A stretch of 64,000 nucleotides of DNA from Symploca sp. SIO1C2 (GCA_010672925.1 JAAHFP010000013.1:186001-250000), one strand, 5' to 3'; shown: positions 24,878-34,212, counted from the stretch's first letter. Program-made: numbers and translations. The notes: generated by a model from the sequence alone, not told the origin.

Positions 24878-25906
24878 ATGGTCTTATCTTCCCTAGCTCC
24901 CCAGACCGATAATCTCCCTACATTAGAGACTACCTTTCCCGTTGCTTGGTATGCGATCGCGGCATCCCACAGGGTTCAAACTAAACCCCTAGGCATTCGT
25001 CGCTTGGGGATGGATTTGGTACTCTGGCGAGATGCTAATGGTAAAGTTGTGTGTCAAAGTCGCCACTGTCCTCATCGAGGTGTTGACTTAGCCTTAGGTA
25101 AAATAGCCACGGAGAATGGCAGGAGTTGTTTGGAATGTCCCTACCACGGATTTCAATTTGCCTCAGATGGTCGCTGTGTATTAATGCCCTGTGAAGGGAA
25201 AGAAGCTTCCATTAGTCCAGCAATGCGGGTTGAGTCTTACCAAGTCAAAGAATCTCATGGATTGATTTGGCTGTGGTGGGGGAATGAGGAAATGGCAACT
25301 CCGGAAATTCCTTGGTTTACTGGACTCAACGATCAGCCCCGTTGTTGGACAGATGCAGAATTAGTGTGGGATATTCACTTTACTCGTGCTGCTGAAAGTG
25401 TTTTGATTGATCTTCACCACTTTGCTTTTGCCCACCATGGTATTGCCAAATGGATGGGGTTTGCAGATACAAAGCGTCTTGATAGCCTCGAAACTCAGGT
25501 AGTCGGCAATCAAATCAAAACCCAAGGTGTTCTCAAGAGTGAGCAGGGGAATGGACTATCTATGAACTTCCAGAATGAGATATTATTTCCTAACCTATCG
25601 TTTTTTGACCTTGGGTTGGGTAACCTCACACTGTTTGTTACCCTAACTCCAATTGATCAGGACAATACTTGGATCAACTTCCGCTACTATGCTGACTTCC
25701 GTTGGCCTTTCCTCAGTCGTTTGATTGCCAAGATTGCTGCCTGGTTTGAGTTGAATTTTGTTCAGCCGGATGACTATCGTTTACTCAAATCGTCTGTCCC
25801 TAAGCGCAGTGGTTTAATGGAAAATCACCTTGTTCATGCTGATCAGACAATCGTGCATTGGCACAGACTGAATAAGCATCATCAGCAAAAAGGTGTTAGA
25901 TGTTAA
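24878..25906 (+). CDS. Rieske [2Fe-2S] non-heme iron oxygenase
   Basis: 342 residues. The N-terminal Rieske domain shows CPHRGVDLALGK and, 21 residues on, CPYHGFQF, the Cys/His ligands of the cluster. The C-terminal domain has DLHHFAFAHHG, fitting the mononuclear iron site. This is the family of ring-hydroxylating oxygenases and pheophorbide-type oxygenases. The substrate cannot be told. It is controlled, by position, by the divergent TetR regulator. No ferredoxin reductase gene is adjacent. The end is at the usual length for the smaller members. Confidence 0.85.
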   Translation: MVLSSLAPQTDNLPTLETTFPVAWYAIAASHRVQTKPLGIRRLGMDLVLWRDANGKVVCQSRHCPHRGVDLALGKIATENGRSCLECPYHGFQFASDGRCVLMPCEGKEASISPAMRVESYQVKESHGLIWLWWGNEEMATPEIPWFTGLNDQPRCWTDAELVWDIHFTRAAESVLIDLHHFAFAHHGIAKWMGFADTKRLDSLETQVVGNQIKTQGVLKSEQGNGLSMNFQNEILFPNLSFFDLGLGNLTLFVTLTPIDQDNTWINFRYYADFRWPFLSRLIAKIAAWFELNFVQPDDYRLLKSSVPKRSGLMENHLVHADQTIVHWHRLNKHHQQKGVRC

Positions 25907-26065
25907 AGCTGATTTTTGACATACTTCCCAGCCTGTTTGTGCAGTGTTGCCGCAGGCTAGGCGTGAAGATTCTTTACGCTTCACTCTCGTCGTTCTTTCG
26001 TGCCATGCTATCTTCGATTTGTCTTATCATTAACTTATACACCACGCCCCTGGAGCATAGAAGCT

Positions 26066-26479
26066 GTGACTGAGCAGGTAACCCTAACGCTACCCGATGA
26101 CGTCGCTAGACGTGTACAAACAGTCGCAATTTCAACCCAGCGAGAGTTGGAAGATGTCCTGTTAGAGTGGATTGACCAGATCAGTCTTCAGCTTTCCCCA
26201 TCGACTCCTGCGACCACAGAAGCAACATTGCTCCAGCAAATTAACTTGGGATTTTCTTCAGATTGGTGGAACCGTTATCAATCGCTCATTGCTGCACGAC
26301 AAGCAGAAACAATTAGTGAAAGTGATTTAGTTGAGTTGATTAAAATGAGTGAAGCACTGGAAATTGCTAACGTTGAACGGGTAAAGGCATTAGGAGAATT
26401 AGCTCAGCTTCGAGGCTGTTCGCTTGAGCAGGTAATGGAAACCTTGGATATCAAGATAAAAACTGAATTAGATGTCTAA
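26066..26479 (+). CDS. partner protein of the HNH gene (unknown)
   Basis: 137 residues from a GTG start, VTEQVTLTLPDDVARRVQTVA. The N-terminal 30 residues resemble a ribbon-helix-helix or CopG-like strand-helix. The middle is a helical segment with DWWNRYQSLIAARQ, and the end a helix (RGCSLEQVMETLDIK). The stop lies inside the HNH gene, with an 8-base overlap, so the two are translated together. A DNA-binding or immunity-type partner of the nuclease is possible. I do not assign a family. An upstream start at 26000 would add a non-conserved 22-residue tail. Confidence 0.65.
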   Translation: MTEQVTLTLPDDVARRVQTVAISTQRELEDVLLEWIDQISLQLSPSTPATTEATLLQQINLGFSSDWWNRYQSLIAARQAETISESDLVELIKMSEALEIANVERVKALGELAQLRGCSLEQVMETLDIKIKTELDV

Positions 26480-26894
26480 GTATCCACTGCCTCAAAAGCT
26501 CAAGCAGTTAGTAATCAATCGAGCCAAAGGATGCTGTGAATATTGTGTTAGTCAGGCTAAATTTTCACCAGATCCATTCTCGATCGAGCACATTGTGCCA
26601 CGAAGCAAAGGTGGTTCAAATCTAGACGATAATTTAGCATTTTCTTGTCAAGGCTGTAATGGACACAAACATACCGCTACCCAAGCAATCGACCCTGTTA
26701 ATGGCGAATGTACATCACTATACAATCCCCGTATTCATGAATGGGATGAGCATTTTGTCTGGACTGAAAATTTCTCTATTATTTTAGGCAAGACAGCGAT
26801 CGGGAGAGCAACCGTCGAACGTCTACGTTTAAATCGATCTGGAGTCGTAAATCTTCGACAGGTATTGCGACAACTCAATCGACATCCCCCATAA
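26472..26894 (+). CDS. HNH endonuclease
   Basis: 140 residues. The zinc-bound HNH fold is clear: CCEYCVSQAKFSPDPFSIEHIVPRSKGG..LDDNLAFSCQGCNGHKH in pieces, with CEYC and CQGC as zinc ligands, the HNH His in IEHIVP, Asn in DDNLAF and His in CNGHKH. The C-terminal part (AIGRATVERLRLNR) is typical of small stand-alone HNH proteins in cyanobacteria. It overlaps the preceding 137-residue gene. It could be a mobile or defence nuclease, or a DNA-repair enzyme. Confidence 0.85.
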   Translation: MSKYPLPQKLKQLVINRAKGCCEYCVSQAKFSPDPFSIEHIVPRSKGGSNLDDNLAFSCQGCNGHKHTATQAIDPVNGECTSLYNPRIHEWDEHFVWTENFSIILGKTAIGRATVERLRLNRSGVVNLRQVLRQLNRHPP

Positions 26895-27024
26895 AGAAAG
26901 GATGACTCTATCAAGCTTCTATGGAATAAAAATCATAATGAACTACAATTATCACAATCTACCTCATATAGTAAGGCTGATCTAGGGGTAGTGATTTTTA
27001 TTTGAAGTTAGCAGGAGGTTATCA

Positions 27025-27645
27025 ATGCCTTATGGCACATTTAAATCAGTCGGTGAAGTAACCCAAAAATTTGATATTGAGGTAAAAACTGAACCATTTA
27101 TCAAGAAAAAAGAATTAAAAATACCTGACTATATTTTCTCCCGTATAGAAGCTAACCTGGCCGAGGATGTCTATTTTATTAATGAGTTTGCTATCTGTGA
27201 GCATATTATCAGTCGTATATTAGACGAAGTGGCAGAACATTATAACCAACTCTTTGTCTGGTCTCATGTTCCCTTCAATGTAGATAAGGAACAAGACCTG
27301 GTAGGCGAACCTGACTACCTGATAGCCCCAAAAACCAAGCATGGAGTTATGTTTGTCCCGCCTCTTTGTGTAATGGAGGCAAAACAAGAGAAATGGAATG
27401 AAGGCTGGGCACAGACGTTGGCGGAAATGTATGCGGCATCTATCAAGGGGGCAAAAGTTTGCTATGGTGTTGTCACCACAGGAAAGGCTTGGGAGTTTGG
27501 CAAGTTAGAGAATAATGTTTTTATCAGAGATCGAAGTCAAATATCAGCGACAGAGGATCTAAAAAAAGTTTTTGATGTGTTAAATTGGATATTCGACCAA
27601 ACAAATACCCATATCAATAATCTACTTCATCAAGTCAAAGAATAG
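27025..27645 (+). CDS. PD-(D/E)XK-like nuclease-fold protein (unknown)
   Basis: 206 residues, no signal or membrane segment. A nuclease-like core is suggested by EFAICEHIISRILDE, then GEPDYLIAP, then LCVMEAKQEKWNEGWAQ: an E...D...EXK arrangement of the restriction-endonuclease fold, with a helix after the EXK strand. The N-terminal KFDIEVKTEPFIK segment is conserved-looking but unknown. It is preceded by a good ribosome site (gcaggagg, 9 bases before ATG). No methylase is nearby. Either a solitary nuclease or a relic of a type I-like or phage-type system. Confidence 0.65.
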   Translation: MPYGTFKSVGEVTQKFDIEVKTEPFIKKKELKIPDYIFSRIEANLAEDVYFINEFAICEHIISRILDEVAEHYNQLFVWSHVPFNVDKEQDLVGEPDYLIAPKTKHGVMFVPPLCVMEAKQEKWNEGWAQTLAEMYAASIKGAKVCYGVVTTGKAWEFGKLENNVFIRDRSQISATEDLKKVFDVLNWIFDQTNTHINNLLHQVKE

Positions 27646-28643
27646 CTCTGCTTAATTTTATTTCAGTAACCCAGCAAACTAAGAGTATTCAAAATTTAAA
27701 TCACTATAGGGCAAATACATATTGTCAATAAGAAAGTCTCAATCTCAATAAAGACCCTAAGAATCGCGTTAAGCTCTGCTTATTGACAATGAATTGAGCG
27801 ATCGCTTTAACCCTAGTAAAATTCATTAGCGGACTAGTGAGATTAGGATGAATTGTTGATCGATCGCCTGGACGAGTTGGTGAGAACAGCCTGGGTCAAT
27901 GACGGTTGGGGTCGCATTGGAGGCAAATTGCGGGAACATATCCTGGGAACAGGTTACCAACGACTCGGTGCGTTACGCTACGCTAACAGCACCCTACAAC
28001 TACGGGCTATAAATCAATTTTTGGCCTAAAATCCTTCACAGCAACGATTGTATAGCAGTCGCCAGGGCAGTTAAGACATTCTCAGGTAAGACAAGTTAAC
28101 CAGGGGCTGCCATCCTCTTGTCTTTGGCGGTTGCTATATAGCACTACGCATTTAGGTTAGGACATTAATAAAGCCTGAAACCCCGTCATGGCCTATTTTT
28201 GAATTTTATTTGCGTAGCATGGTGAGCATTTGCAAAGCATGGTGCGTAGCAGCAAAGCGTAGACGCTAACGCTACACTTCGTGAGAGCGCAGCGGGACGG
28301 AGTCCGGCAAATTTTGAATTTTGAATTGCGCGTAGCGCTATATAATTTTATCGAGCAATCAGTCCCTGGAGCGAATTTCTCCAAAATAGCTGGAGTTATA
28401 GTGCGGTAAACATTGCAATTTCTTAGTAGATTCGGATAAAGTTCAAAAGGAAAATCGGCAGGTCGTGCAACTCCTGCTCGGAAACTTTAAAATAAGCAGA
28501 CAGTCGTCTTTTGCTGGTGATATAACTGATATCAACTTATCTTCAGGTTACCACCGGCCTTGACGGAGAACGAGTAGAGGGGAAGTTGCTGTGAAATAGA
28601 AAAAGTTATATTTTTCAATCGCAATTGAGCATGAGGAGTGTAA
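27646..28643. other. 1-kb intergenic region with dispersed repeats
   Basis: No intact gene. 27852-27990 leaves a short frame (DRLDELVRTAWVNDGWG) that may be a gene relic. A palindromic repeat lies at 28051-28138, and gcgtagcgc/gctaacgctac-type cyanobacterial repeats at 27970-28010 and 28220-28345. The PBP promoter is presumably in the last 200 bases. Confidence 0.5.
28051..28138. mobile_element. MITE-like palindromic repeat
   Basis: The ends tatagcagtcgcc (28051-28063) and ggcggttgctata (28126-28138) are inverted with two mismatches. It has no coding content. A 88-bp non-autonomous element is plausible. Flanking duplication is not clear. Confidence 0.5.
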
Positions 28644-31199
28644 GTGGCAAATTTCATCCCAAAGGAAAAAGAGCTATCTAGCCAATCTGAGTCAGTAGTA
28701 TCTACCCAAACCGAAGCGTTAGATTTGACTGAGACTGAGGTTCAACCAGAACCTGCAGAAGAGGAGAGCAAACAACCCTCCGCAGCTAAAAAGTTAGCGG
28801 CGCGAGTTAAACAGGGAGCAACTGTTACAGTCAAAGGACTCCAGCAGGCTTCCCAAGGACTCAAGCGGGCTTCTAGTTTTGTTGCTCAGCCTTTTACCGG
28901 ACCAATGAAGCTGCATCGCCGCTATTGGTTTTGGCTGGGGTTGGGGGTTAGTAGCAGTGCAGTCGCCCTTGGTTGGGGTATCTATGTTGTAGAGAAAAAT
29001 GTTCCTGACTCAACGAAAGATGTCTTAACCTATGTTAGAGATAACACTATTACGATTAAAGCCTCAGATGGGACTATTTTACAGCAAACTGGACCAGCCA
29101 CTAGGGACACTTTGAAGATTTGGGAAGTACCGGAAGATTTGATTGATGCCTTTATTGCGATTGAAGATAGGCGTTTTGAAAAACATCATGGAGTAGATTT
29201 CCAGGGTATTGTTCGTGCTGCTACTGCTAATTTGCTGGCGGGGAAAGTAGTGGAAGGGGGTAGCACTATCACTCAGCAGTTAGCGAGAATTGTCTACCTT
29301 AATCAAGAGGTTAGTTGGTGGCGCAAGCTCAAGGAAATGCGTACCGCCCAGAAAATTGAGCAAGATGTAGAAAAAGATCAGATTCTGGAGCGTTATTTAA
29401 ATCTAGTCTATTTGGGTTCTGGAGCTTATGGGGTTGCTGATGCCGCTTGGGTATACTTCAGTAAAACTGTAGATGAACTGACTCTACCAGAAATAGCAAT
29501 GTTGGCTGGTTTACCTCCTGCTCCTAGTGTGTACTCACCTTTAGTGGAAGGCAAAGTGGGCAATGAGAAGCTTGCTAAAGAGCGGCGAAATCTAGTCCTG
29601 GAAAGGATGCAAACAAGTGGATTTATTACCGAAGCTGAAGCTCAAAAGGCCAAAGACACACCCCTGGGGATTGACCCAAGTCCACCGAAGCGACTAGAGC
29701 GCCAAGCTAGTTATTTTACCGAGTATATTCAACAAGAGTTGCCGAAACGAGTTTCCGAAGCAGTGCTGGAAGTGAAGGGATTAACAGTAGAAACGACCCT
29801 TAATCCAGAGTGGCAAGCAGCAGCGGAAAAAACAGTCAAAAATGCAGTGAGTACCTATGGTAGTTACCAGGGATTTGATCAAGCAGCTCTAGTAGCGATT
29901 GATCCACGGAATGGTCAGATTAAGGCCATGGTAGGGGGAAAAGATTTTAATGACCTAGAAAGTAATAATTATTTAAACCGTGCTACCCAAGCTCAGCGTC
30001 AGCCCGGATCTACCTTCAAGACCTTTGTTTATACTACTGCGATCGAAGCTGGTTTCTCTCCTAATCGAGGTTACCTCGATACTGAATATATTGTCGATGG
30101 CTACAAACCCAAAAACTACAGTGAAACTTTCCGGGGTTGGACCTCGATAATTCAAGCTCTCAGAAACTCCGTCAATATAGTTGCCGTCAAAGCCTTAATC
30201 TCAGTTGGTTGGGACCCAACTATCGAAATTGCCCACAAAATGGGTATCGAATCAGAGCTTAAGCCTACCTATTCCCTTGCTTTGGGAGCATCTGAGGTGA
30301 ATTTGCTAGAAATGACCAGTGCTTATGGTACTCTAGCAGCTCGAGGAGTTCACACCGAATCCTACGGTATCAAACGCATTCTCGACCAAAAGGGCAATGT
30401 AATTTATGAGCAGAGTTTGACTAGTGAGCAAGTCGTCACAGAAGACACTGCGGCAATTATGAACTGGATGTTACAGGGGGTAGTTAACCATGGTACTGGT
30501 AGAGCCGCTTCCTTAAGTAGACCGGTTGCTGGCAAAACTGGTACTACTGACGAAGCTCGTGATCTCTGGTTTGTCGGCTATATTCCTCAGCTAGTAGCTG
30601 GTGTGTGGCTAGGAAATGATAACAATAAACCCACTTGGAGTACTAGTAGTACCGCTGCCACTACCTGGCGTAGGTTTATGGTTCAGGTAATAGAAGACAT
30701 CAAGGTTGAGAATTTTCCTAAGCGTCCCAATAATATAGAAAATCGCGAAGCCAATATTAAGGCCAAGCCGATTAAACCCAAACGGCAAATCGTAAAACCC
30801 TATCAGCCACCTGCACCTCCACCGCAAAAGAAGGCAGTAAACAACAATAATTACAACCGTGGCTACAACCGCAATTACAATCGCGGCTACAACCGTAACT
30901 ACAATCGTAATTACAACAATAACTACAACCGTAACTACAATCGCAGTTACAACCAAGGTAGTAGGGGTAGGATCTACAGCCAGTCTCAACCTGCAAGACG
31001 CTCTACTTACCGGGCACCGGCAAGAAACTATTCTGCACCAACCTACTCTGCTCCTAAAAGAGCAGCACGCACCTATTCCGCACCAGTGCAAAGAGCAGCA
31101 CCTGCTCCAGCACCTGCTGCCAATCCTGCTCCCAACTTCCAATCAGCACCAGCAGTAGCACCCCCAGCACCACCGGCTGCTAAGAAGCAGGTAGATTGA
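28644..31199 (+). CDS. class A penicillin-binding protein (transglycosylase/transpeptidase)
   Basis: 851 residues. An acidic cytoplasmic tail, a membrane anchor (about 93-115), GT51 glycosyltransferase (AIEDRRFEKHHGVD near 173; GGSTITQQLAR near 210) and transpeptidase (SXXK in PGSTFKTF near 455; SVN in RNSVNIV; KTGTT near 630). It polymerises and cross-links peptidoglycan at the outer face of the plasma membrane. After about residue 720 comes an unusual Pro/Asn/Tyr/Ala-rich tail, with NYNR/GYNR four-residue repeats (about 735-775) then Ala/Pro-rich sequence. The start is GTG at 28644 with gaggag 6 bases upstream. Confidence 0.93.
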   Translation: MANFIPKEKELSSQSESVVSTQTEALDLTETEVQPEPAEEESKQPSAAKKLAARVKQGATVTVKGLQQASQGLKRASSFVAQPFTGPMKLHRRYWFWLGLGVSSSAVALGWGIYVVEKNVPDSTKDVLTYVRDNTITIKASDGTILQQTGPATRDTLKIWEVPEDLIDAFIAIEDRRFEKHHGVDFQGIVRAATANLLAGKVVEGGSTITQQLARIVYLNQEVSWWRKLKEMRTAQKIEQDVEKDQILERYLNLVYLGSGAYGVADAAWVYFSKTVDELTLPEIAMLAGLPPAPSVYSPLVEGKVGNEKLAKERRNLVLERMQTSGFITEAEAQKAKDTPLGIDPSPPKRLERQASYFTEYIQQELPKRVSEAVLEVKGLTVETTLNPEWQAAAEKTVKNAVSTYGSYQGFDQAALVAIDPRNGQIKAMVGGKDFNDLESNNYLNRATQAQRQPGSTFKTFVYTTAIEAGFSPNRGYLDTEYIVDGYKPKNYSETFRGWTSIIQALRNSVNIVAVKALISVGWDPTIEIAHKMGIESELKPTYSLALGASEVNLLEMTSAYGTLAARGVHTESYGIKRILDQKGNVIYEQSLTSEQVVTEDTAAIMNWMLQGVVNHGTGRAASLSRPVAGKTGTTDEARDLWFVGYIPQLVAGVWLGNDNNKPTWSTSSTAATTWRRFMVQVIEDIKVENFPKRPNNIENREANIKAKPIKPKRQIVKPYQPPAPPPQKKAVNNNNYNRGYNRNYNRGYNRNYNRNYNNNYNRNYNRSYNQGSRGRIYSQSQPARRSTYRAPARNYSAPTYSAPKRAARTYSAPVQRAAPAPAPAANPAPNFQSAPAVAPPAPPAAKKQVD
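30843..30957. repeat. 12-base repeat coding for NYNR units in the PBP tail
   Basis: Units of aactacaaycgt/ggctacaaccgc repeat about ten times in frame, giving YNRN/YNRG tetrapeptides at the end of the penicillin-binding protein. Confidence 0.85.
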
Positions 31200-31386
31200 G
31201 GAGATGGGGGAGACAAGGGAGACAAGGAGGATGGGGAGACGGGGAGACGGGGAGACGGGGAGATGGGGAGATATTCAGCAATTCCCAAACAACAAACAAC
31301 AAATGACAAACAACAAATGACAAACAACAAATGACAAACAACAAATGACAAACAACAAACAACAAACAACAAATGACAAATGACAA
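31200..31386. repeat. two tandem-repeat arrays between the PBP gene and hpnA
   Basis: 31200-31272: G-rich units (ggggagac, agacaagg). About 31286-31386: a 14-base unit, acaacaaatgacaa, repeated about six or seven times. The final units supply the atg used as the hpnA start at 31380 and leave no room for an ordinary ribosome site. Confidence 0.9.
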
Positions 31387-32357
31387 TACAAGCCTTTGTC
31401 ACGGGAGGTACAGGATTTATCGGTGCTAACCTGGTACGTCTACTGCTACAGGAAGGATACCAGGTGCGATCGCTTGTGCGTCCTACCAGCCGACTCGATA
31501 ATCTCCAGAACCTAGATGTAAAAATAGTTAAGGGTGACTTGAATGACCCTAACCTCTACCAACAAATGCAAGGTTCTCAGGTACTTTTCCATGTAGCGGC
31601 TCATTATTCCCTCTGGCAGGCTGACCAAGAGGCACTCTATCGCCATAATGTCCTAGGGACTCGTAATGTACTCCTGAGTGCTCGTAAAGCTGGGATTGAG
31701 CGTACTGTTTACACTAGTTCAGTGGCCGCGATCGGAGTAGGTAAAGCTGGTAAGGTAGTAGATGAAACTCATCAAAGTCCCCCAGAGCAACTTGTGGGTC
31801 ACTACAAAAAGTCTAAATATCTTGCAGAACAAGAGGCCAAGCAAGCTGCTCAGCAGGGTCAAGATATTGTTATTGTCAATCCTAGCAGTCCCATTGGTCC
31901 GTGGGATATTAAACCAACTCCTACCGGTGATATTATTGTGCGCTTCTTGCGTCAACAAATGCCTTTTTATGTCGATACAGGGTTAAATTTGATTGATGTG
32001 CGAGATGTCGCTTGGGGACACCTACTGGCTCTCAACCACGGAAAATCGGGAGAACGCTACATTTTAGGTAACCAAAACCTGACTCTTAAAGCCATACTCG
32101 ACCAACTTGCTCAAATAACTGGTATCAAAGCACCTCAAAAAACCATACCGCTTTGGTTACCCTTGACTGTTGCTTGGATTGATGAATATCTCCTTGCTCC
32201 TTTGGGTAAAGCACCTTCAGTCCCCTTAGATGGAGTTCGGATGTCTCAACAACTAATGTATTATGATTCGTCTAAGGCAGTCAAAGAATTGGGTTTACCT
32301 CAATCTGACTTGACAATAGCACTCAAAGATGCTGTGAAGTGGTTTACAGACCAATAA
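31380..32357 (+). CDS. hpnA: hopanoid-associated sugar epimerase (HpnA-like)
   Basis: 325-residue extended SDR enzyme with the NAD-binding motif TGGTGFIGANLVR at the N-terminus, the catalytic set TSSVAAIG...YKKSKY (Tyr and Lys in HYKKSKYLAEQEA), and NPSSPIGPWD, which is typical of HpnA. HpnA is linked to side-chain modification of hopanoids, although its exact reaction is less settled than that of HpnH. The hpnH gene follows 159 bases downstream. Its ATG lies in the last unit of the upstream tandem repeat; MTIQAFVTGG is the right family N-terminus, so the start is not in doubt. Confidence 0.88.
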   Translation: MTIQAFVTGGTGFIGANLVRLLLQEGYQVRSLVRPTSRLDNLQNLDVKIVKGDLNDPNLYQQMQGSQVLFHVAAHYSLWQADQEALYRHNVLGTRNVLLSARKAGIERTVYTSSVAAIGVGKAGKVVDETHQSPPEQLVGHYKKSKYLAEQEAKQAAQQGQDIVIVNPSSPIGPWDIKPTPTGDIIVRFLRQQMPFYVDTGLNLIDVRDVAWGHLLALNHGKSGERYILGNQNLTLKAILDQLAQITGIKAPQKTIPLWLPLTVAWIDEYLLAPLGKAPSVPLDGVRMSQQLMYYDSSKAVKELGLPQSDLTIALKDAVKWFTDQ

Positions 32358-32516
32358 GCTCGCAACCCATTCTAATTGTGTTGTGAGCAAGGGAACAGGA
32401 GACCCAAATCTATCGTTTGTAGATATGTAGCATTTTTTTTTCCATGTCAGATAAATTTACGGTGAGTAGTGATCAATAATTGGTCACTATCTATGCAAAG
32501 GTGAGAGGAGAGATTA

Positions 32517-33536
32517 ATGGCAATTCAATTACAACAAGCTCTGGAAGTTGGGAAATACCTAGTAACCCAAAAGCTGATGGGCCGAAAGAAGTTCCCTCTA
32601 GTCTTGATGTTGGAACCTCTGTTCCGCTGTAACCTTGCCTGTTCTGGTTGTGGCAAAATTCAGCATCCTACAGATATACTCAAGCGCAACCTAACTCCTG
32701 AGCAGTGTTTCAGAGCCGCCGAAGAGTGCGGTGCTCCTGTTGTTTCCATTCCTGGGGGAGAACCTTTACTACATCCACAAATTGACGAAATTGTCAAGGG
32801 CTTAGTAGAGCGTCGGAAGTTTGTCTATCTCTGTACCAATGGCTTGTTGTTAGAAAAAAGCCTAGACAAATTTCAACCTTCTCCTTACCTAACCTTCAGT
32901 GTTCACCTGGATGGCTTACGGGATTTGCACGATAAATGTGTTGATCGTCAAGGGGTTTTTGATAAGGCAGTGCAAGCAATTCGTGCAGCTAAAGCTAGGG
33001 GATTTAGGGTCACCACCAACACGACAATTTTTGAAGGAACCGAACCCAAGGAAATGCAGGATTTCTTTGATTTCCTCACTACCTTAGATGTTGATGGGAT
33101 GATGATTTCTCCTGGTTACAGTTACGAATGGGCACCAGATCAGGAACATTTTCTCAAGCGTGAACAGACAAAAGCTCTATTCCGGGAAATTTTAGCTCCC
33201 TTCAAGGCGGGTAAAAAGCATTGGAACTTCAATCATAATCCTCTGTTCTTAGATTTTCTCATTGGTGAGAAGGACTACGAATGTACCCCTTGGGGTAGTC
33301 CTAGCTACAGTGTCCTCGGCTGGCAAAAGCCCTGCTATCTTTTGAATGAAGGGCACTATACAACTTTTAAGGAACTGCTGGAGGAAACCAACTGGGATAA
33401 CTATGGTCGTGCTAGTGGCAATCCTCAATGTGCTGATTGTATGGTGCATTGTGGTTACGAACCAACAGCAGCAGTGGATGCGATGCAACCTGGGAATATC
33501 GGGCGATCTGTTGGTACTTTATTAGGTAGTAGGTGA
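32517..33536 (+). CDS. hpnH: adenosyl-hopene transferase, radical SAM
   Basis: 339 residues. The radical SAM cluster motif CNLACSGC (Cys38, Cys42, Cys45) is followed by [13 protein letters not shown], and the C-terminal part has [14 protein letters not shown], as in HpnH. HpnH adds the 5'-deoxyadenosyl group to diploptene, the first step toward bacteriohopanetetrol-type lipids. It pairs with the upstream epimerase gene, and the cyclase gene is not in this window. gagaggaga precedes the ATG. A 119-bp inverted-repeat element begins at the last base of the stop codon. Confidence 0.93.
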   Translation: MAIQLQQALEVGKYLVTQKLMGRKKFPLVLMLEPLFRCNLACSGCGKIQHPTDILKRNLTPEQCFRAAEECGAPVVSIPGGEPLLHPQIDEIVKGLVERRKFVYLCTNGLLLEKSLDKFQPSPYLTFSVHLDGLRDLHDKCVDRQGVFDKAVQAIRAAKARGFRVTTNTTIFEGTEPKEMQDFFDFLTTLDVDGMMISPGYSYEWAPDQEHFLKREQTKALFREILAPFKAGKKHWNFNHNPLFLDFLIGEKDYECTPWGSPSYSVLGWQKPCYLLNEGHYTTFKELLEETNWDNYGRASGNPQCADCMVHCGYEPTAAVDAMQPGNIGRSVGTLLGSR

Positions 33537-33654
33537 TACCAAATCCGGTATCGATATACCCGCTATGCCCATATTGTAGAGACGTTGCATGCAACGTCTC
33601 TACAGGGATTTCACAGTTTGCTCAAAACGGCTCTATTGTAACCGGATTTGGTAT
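33536..33654. mobile_element. 119-bp MITE-like element with an internal 28-bp palindrome
   Basis: Perfect 14-base terminal inverted repeats, ataccaaatccggt (33536-33549) and accggatttggtat (33641-33654). The centre holds a perfect 28-base palindrome at 33576-33603 (arms gtagagacgttgca). It abuts the hpnH stop codon and could act as its terminator. A degenerate relative lies at 57361-57488, and loose end-fragments occur near 17434 and 53546. Confidence 0.8.
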
Positions 33655-33778
33655 TAGTAATTAGAGTTTGCTGAATGAGTCGATCCCAAGTCCGAGAACA
33701 TACTGGACATGCGATCGCATAGCGTCTGGAAAGAAGTAATTTTATATCTGATGATGAATTGTGTCATCTTACTTTTGG

Positions 33779-33979
33779 ATGAAAGTTAAATATGATGCAG
33801 AAGCAGACATTCTGATTTTTATCTTCCGTGATGCGTTTCCAGCCAATGCTGTTTCTGAACCTGGAGGCACGATTATCAGTTATGACGAAAATGACGAACC
33901 TGTTAGCATCGAATTTCTCAATGCTTCCAAACGTCAACTGTTGAATCCTCAAGATCTCACACTAACAATCGCAACATAG
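33779..33979 (+). CDS. DUF2283 small protein
   Basis: 66 residues from MKVKYDAEADILIF, the characteristic N-terminus of DUF2283. SYDENDEPVSIEFLNAS completes the small beta-rich fold. The function is unknown; such genes often neighbour DUF4258 or toxin-like genes, but no partner is seen here. ATG at 33779 is preferred over a GTG six codons upstream because the family begins MK(V/I). Confidence 0.75.
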   Translation: MKVKYDAEADILIFIFRDAFPANAVSEPGGTIISYDENDEPVSIEFLNASKRQLLNPQDLTLTIAT

Positions 33980-34019
33980 TGGAATAAGGAATAAGTAGTG
34001 GCACGACACACCTAAAAAT

Positions 34020-34117
34020 GTAGGTTGGGTGTAGCGATAGCGTAACCCAACAAAGCCTCACTGATGTTGGGTTACTCTACGAGAAGGCTTACGCCTACGT
34101 TCCTCAACCCAACCTAC
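34020..34117. repeat. nested inverted repeat (taggttgggt family)
   Basis: Outer arms gtaggttgggt (34020-34030) and acccaacctac (34107-34117); inner arms taacccaaca (34043-34052) and tgttgggtta (34065-34074). This is a widespread kind of non-coding palindromic repeat, downstream of the DUF2283 gene. Confidence 0.7.
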
Positions 34118-34126
34118 GTCTGGTCT

Positions 34127-34165
34127 GGCTTCTTTTTGGACTGAAGTCCTACTACTGCTTATTAC
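34127..34165 (+). repeat. dispersed 39-base repeat, copy 2
   Basis: ggcttctttttggactgaag followed by tcctactactgcttattact. It is nearly identical to the reverse complement of 3785-3823 and related to 44618-44654. Confidence 0.75.
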
Positions 34166-34212
34166 TTCAAAACCAGAATCAATCGACTCGATGAGGCAAG
34201 CCCTAATTAAAC

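Noticed and set aside
27852-27990. Short frame DRLDELVRTAWVNDGWG in the 1-kb gap before the PBP gene
   Set aside because: It is too short, has no ribosome site and runs into repeat DNA. I mention it only as a possible relic.
31073-31402. Minus-strand frame over the PBP tail and repeat arrays
   Set aside because: Its sequence comes from the Ala/Pro tail and the 14-base repeat read backwards.
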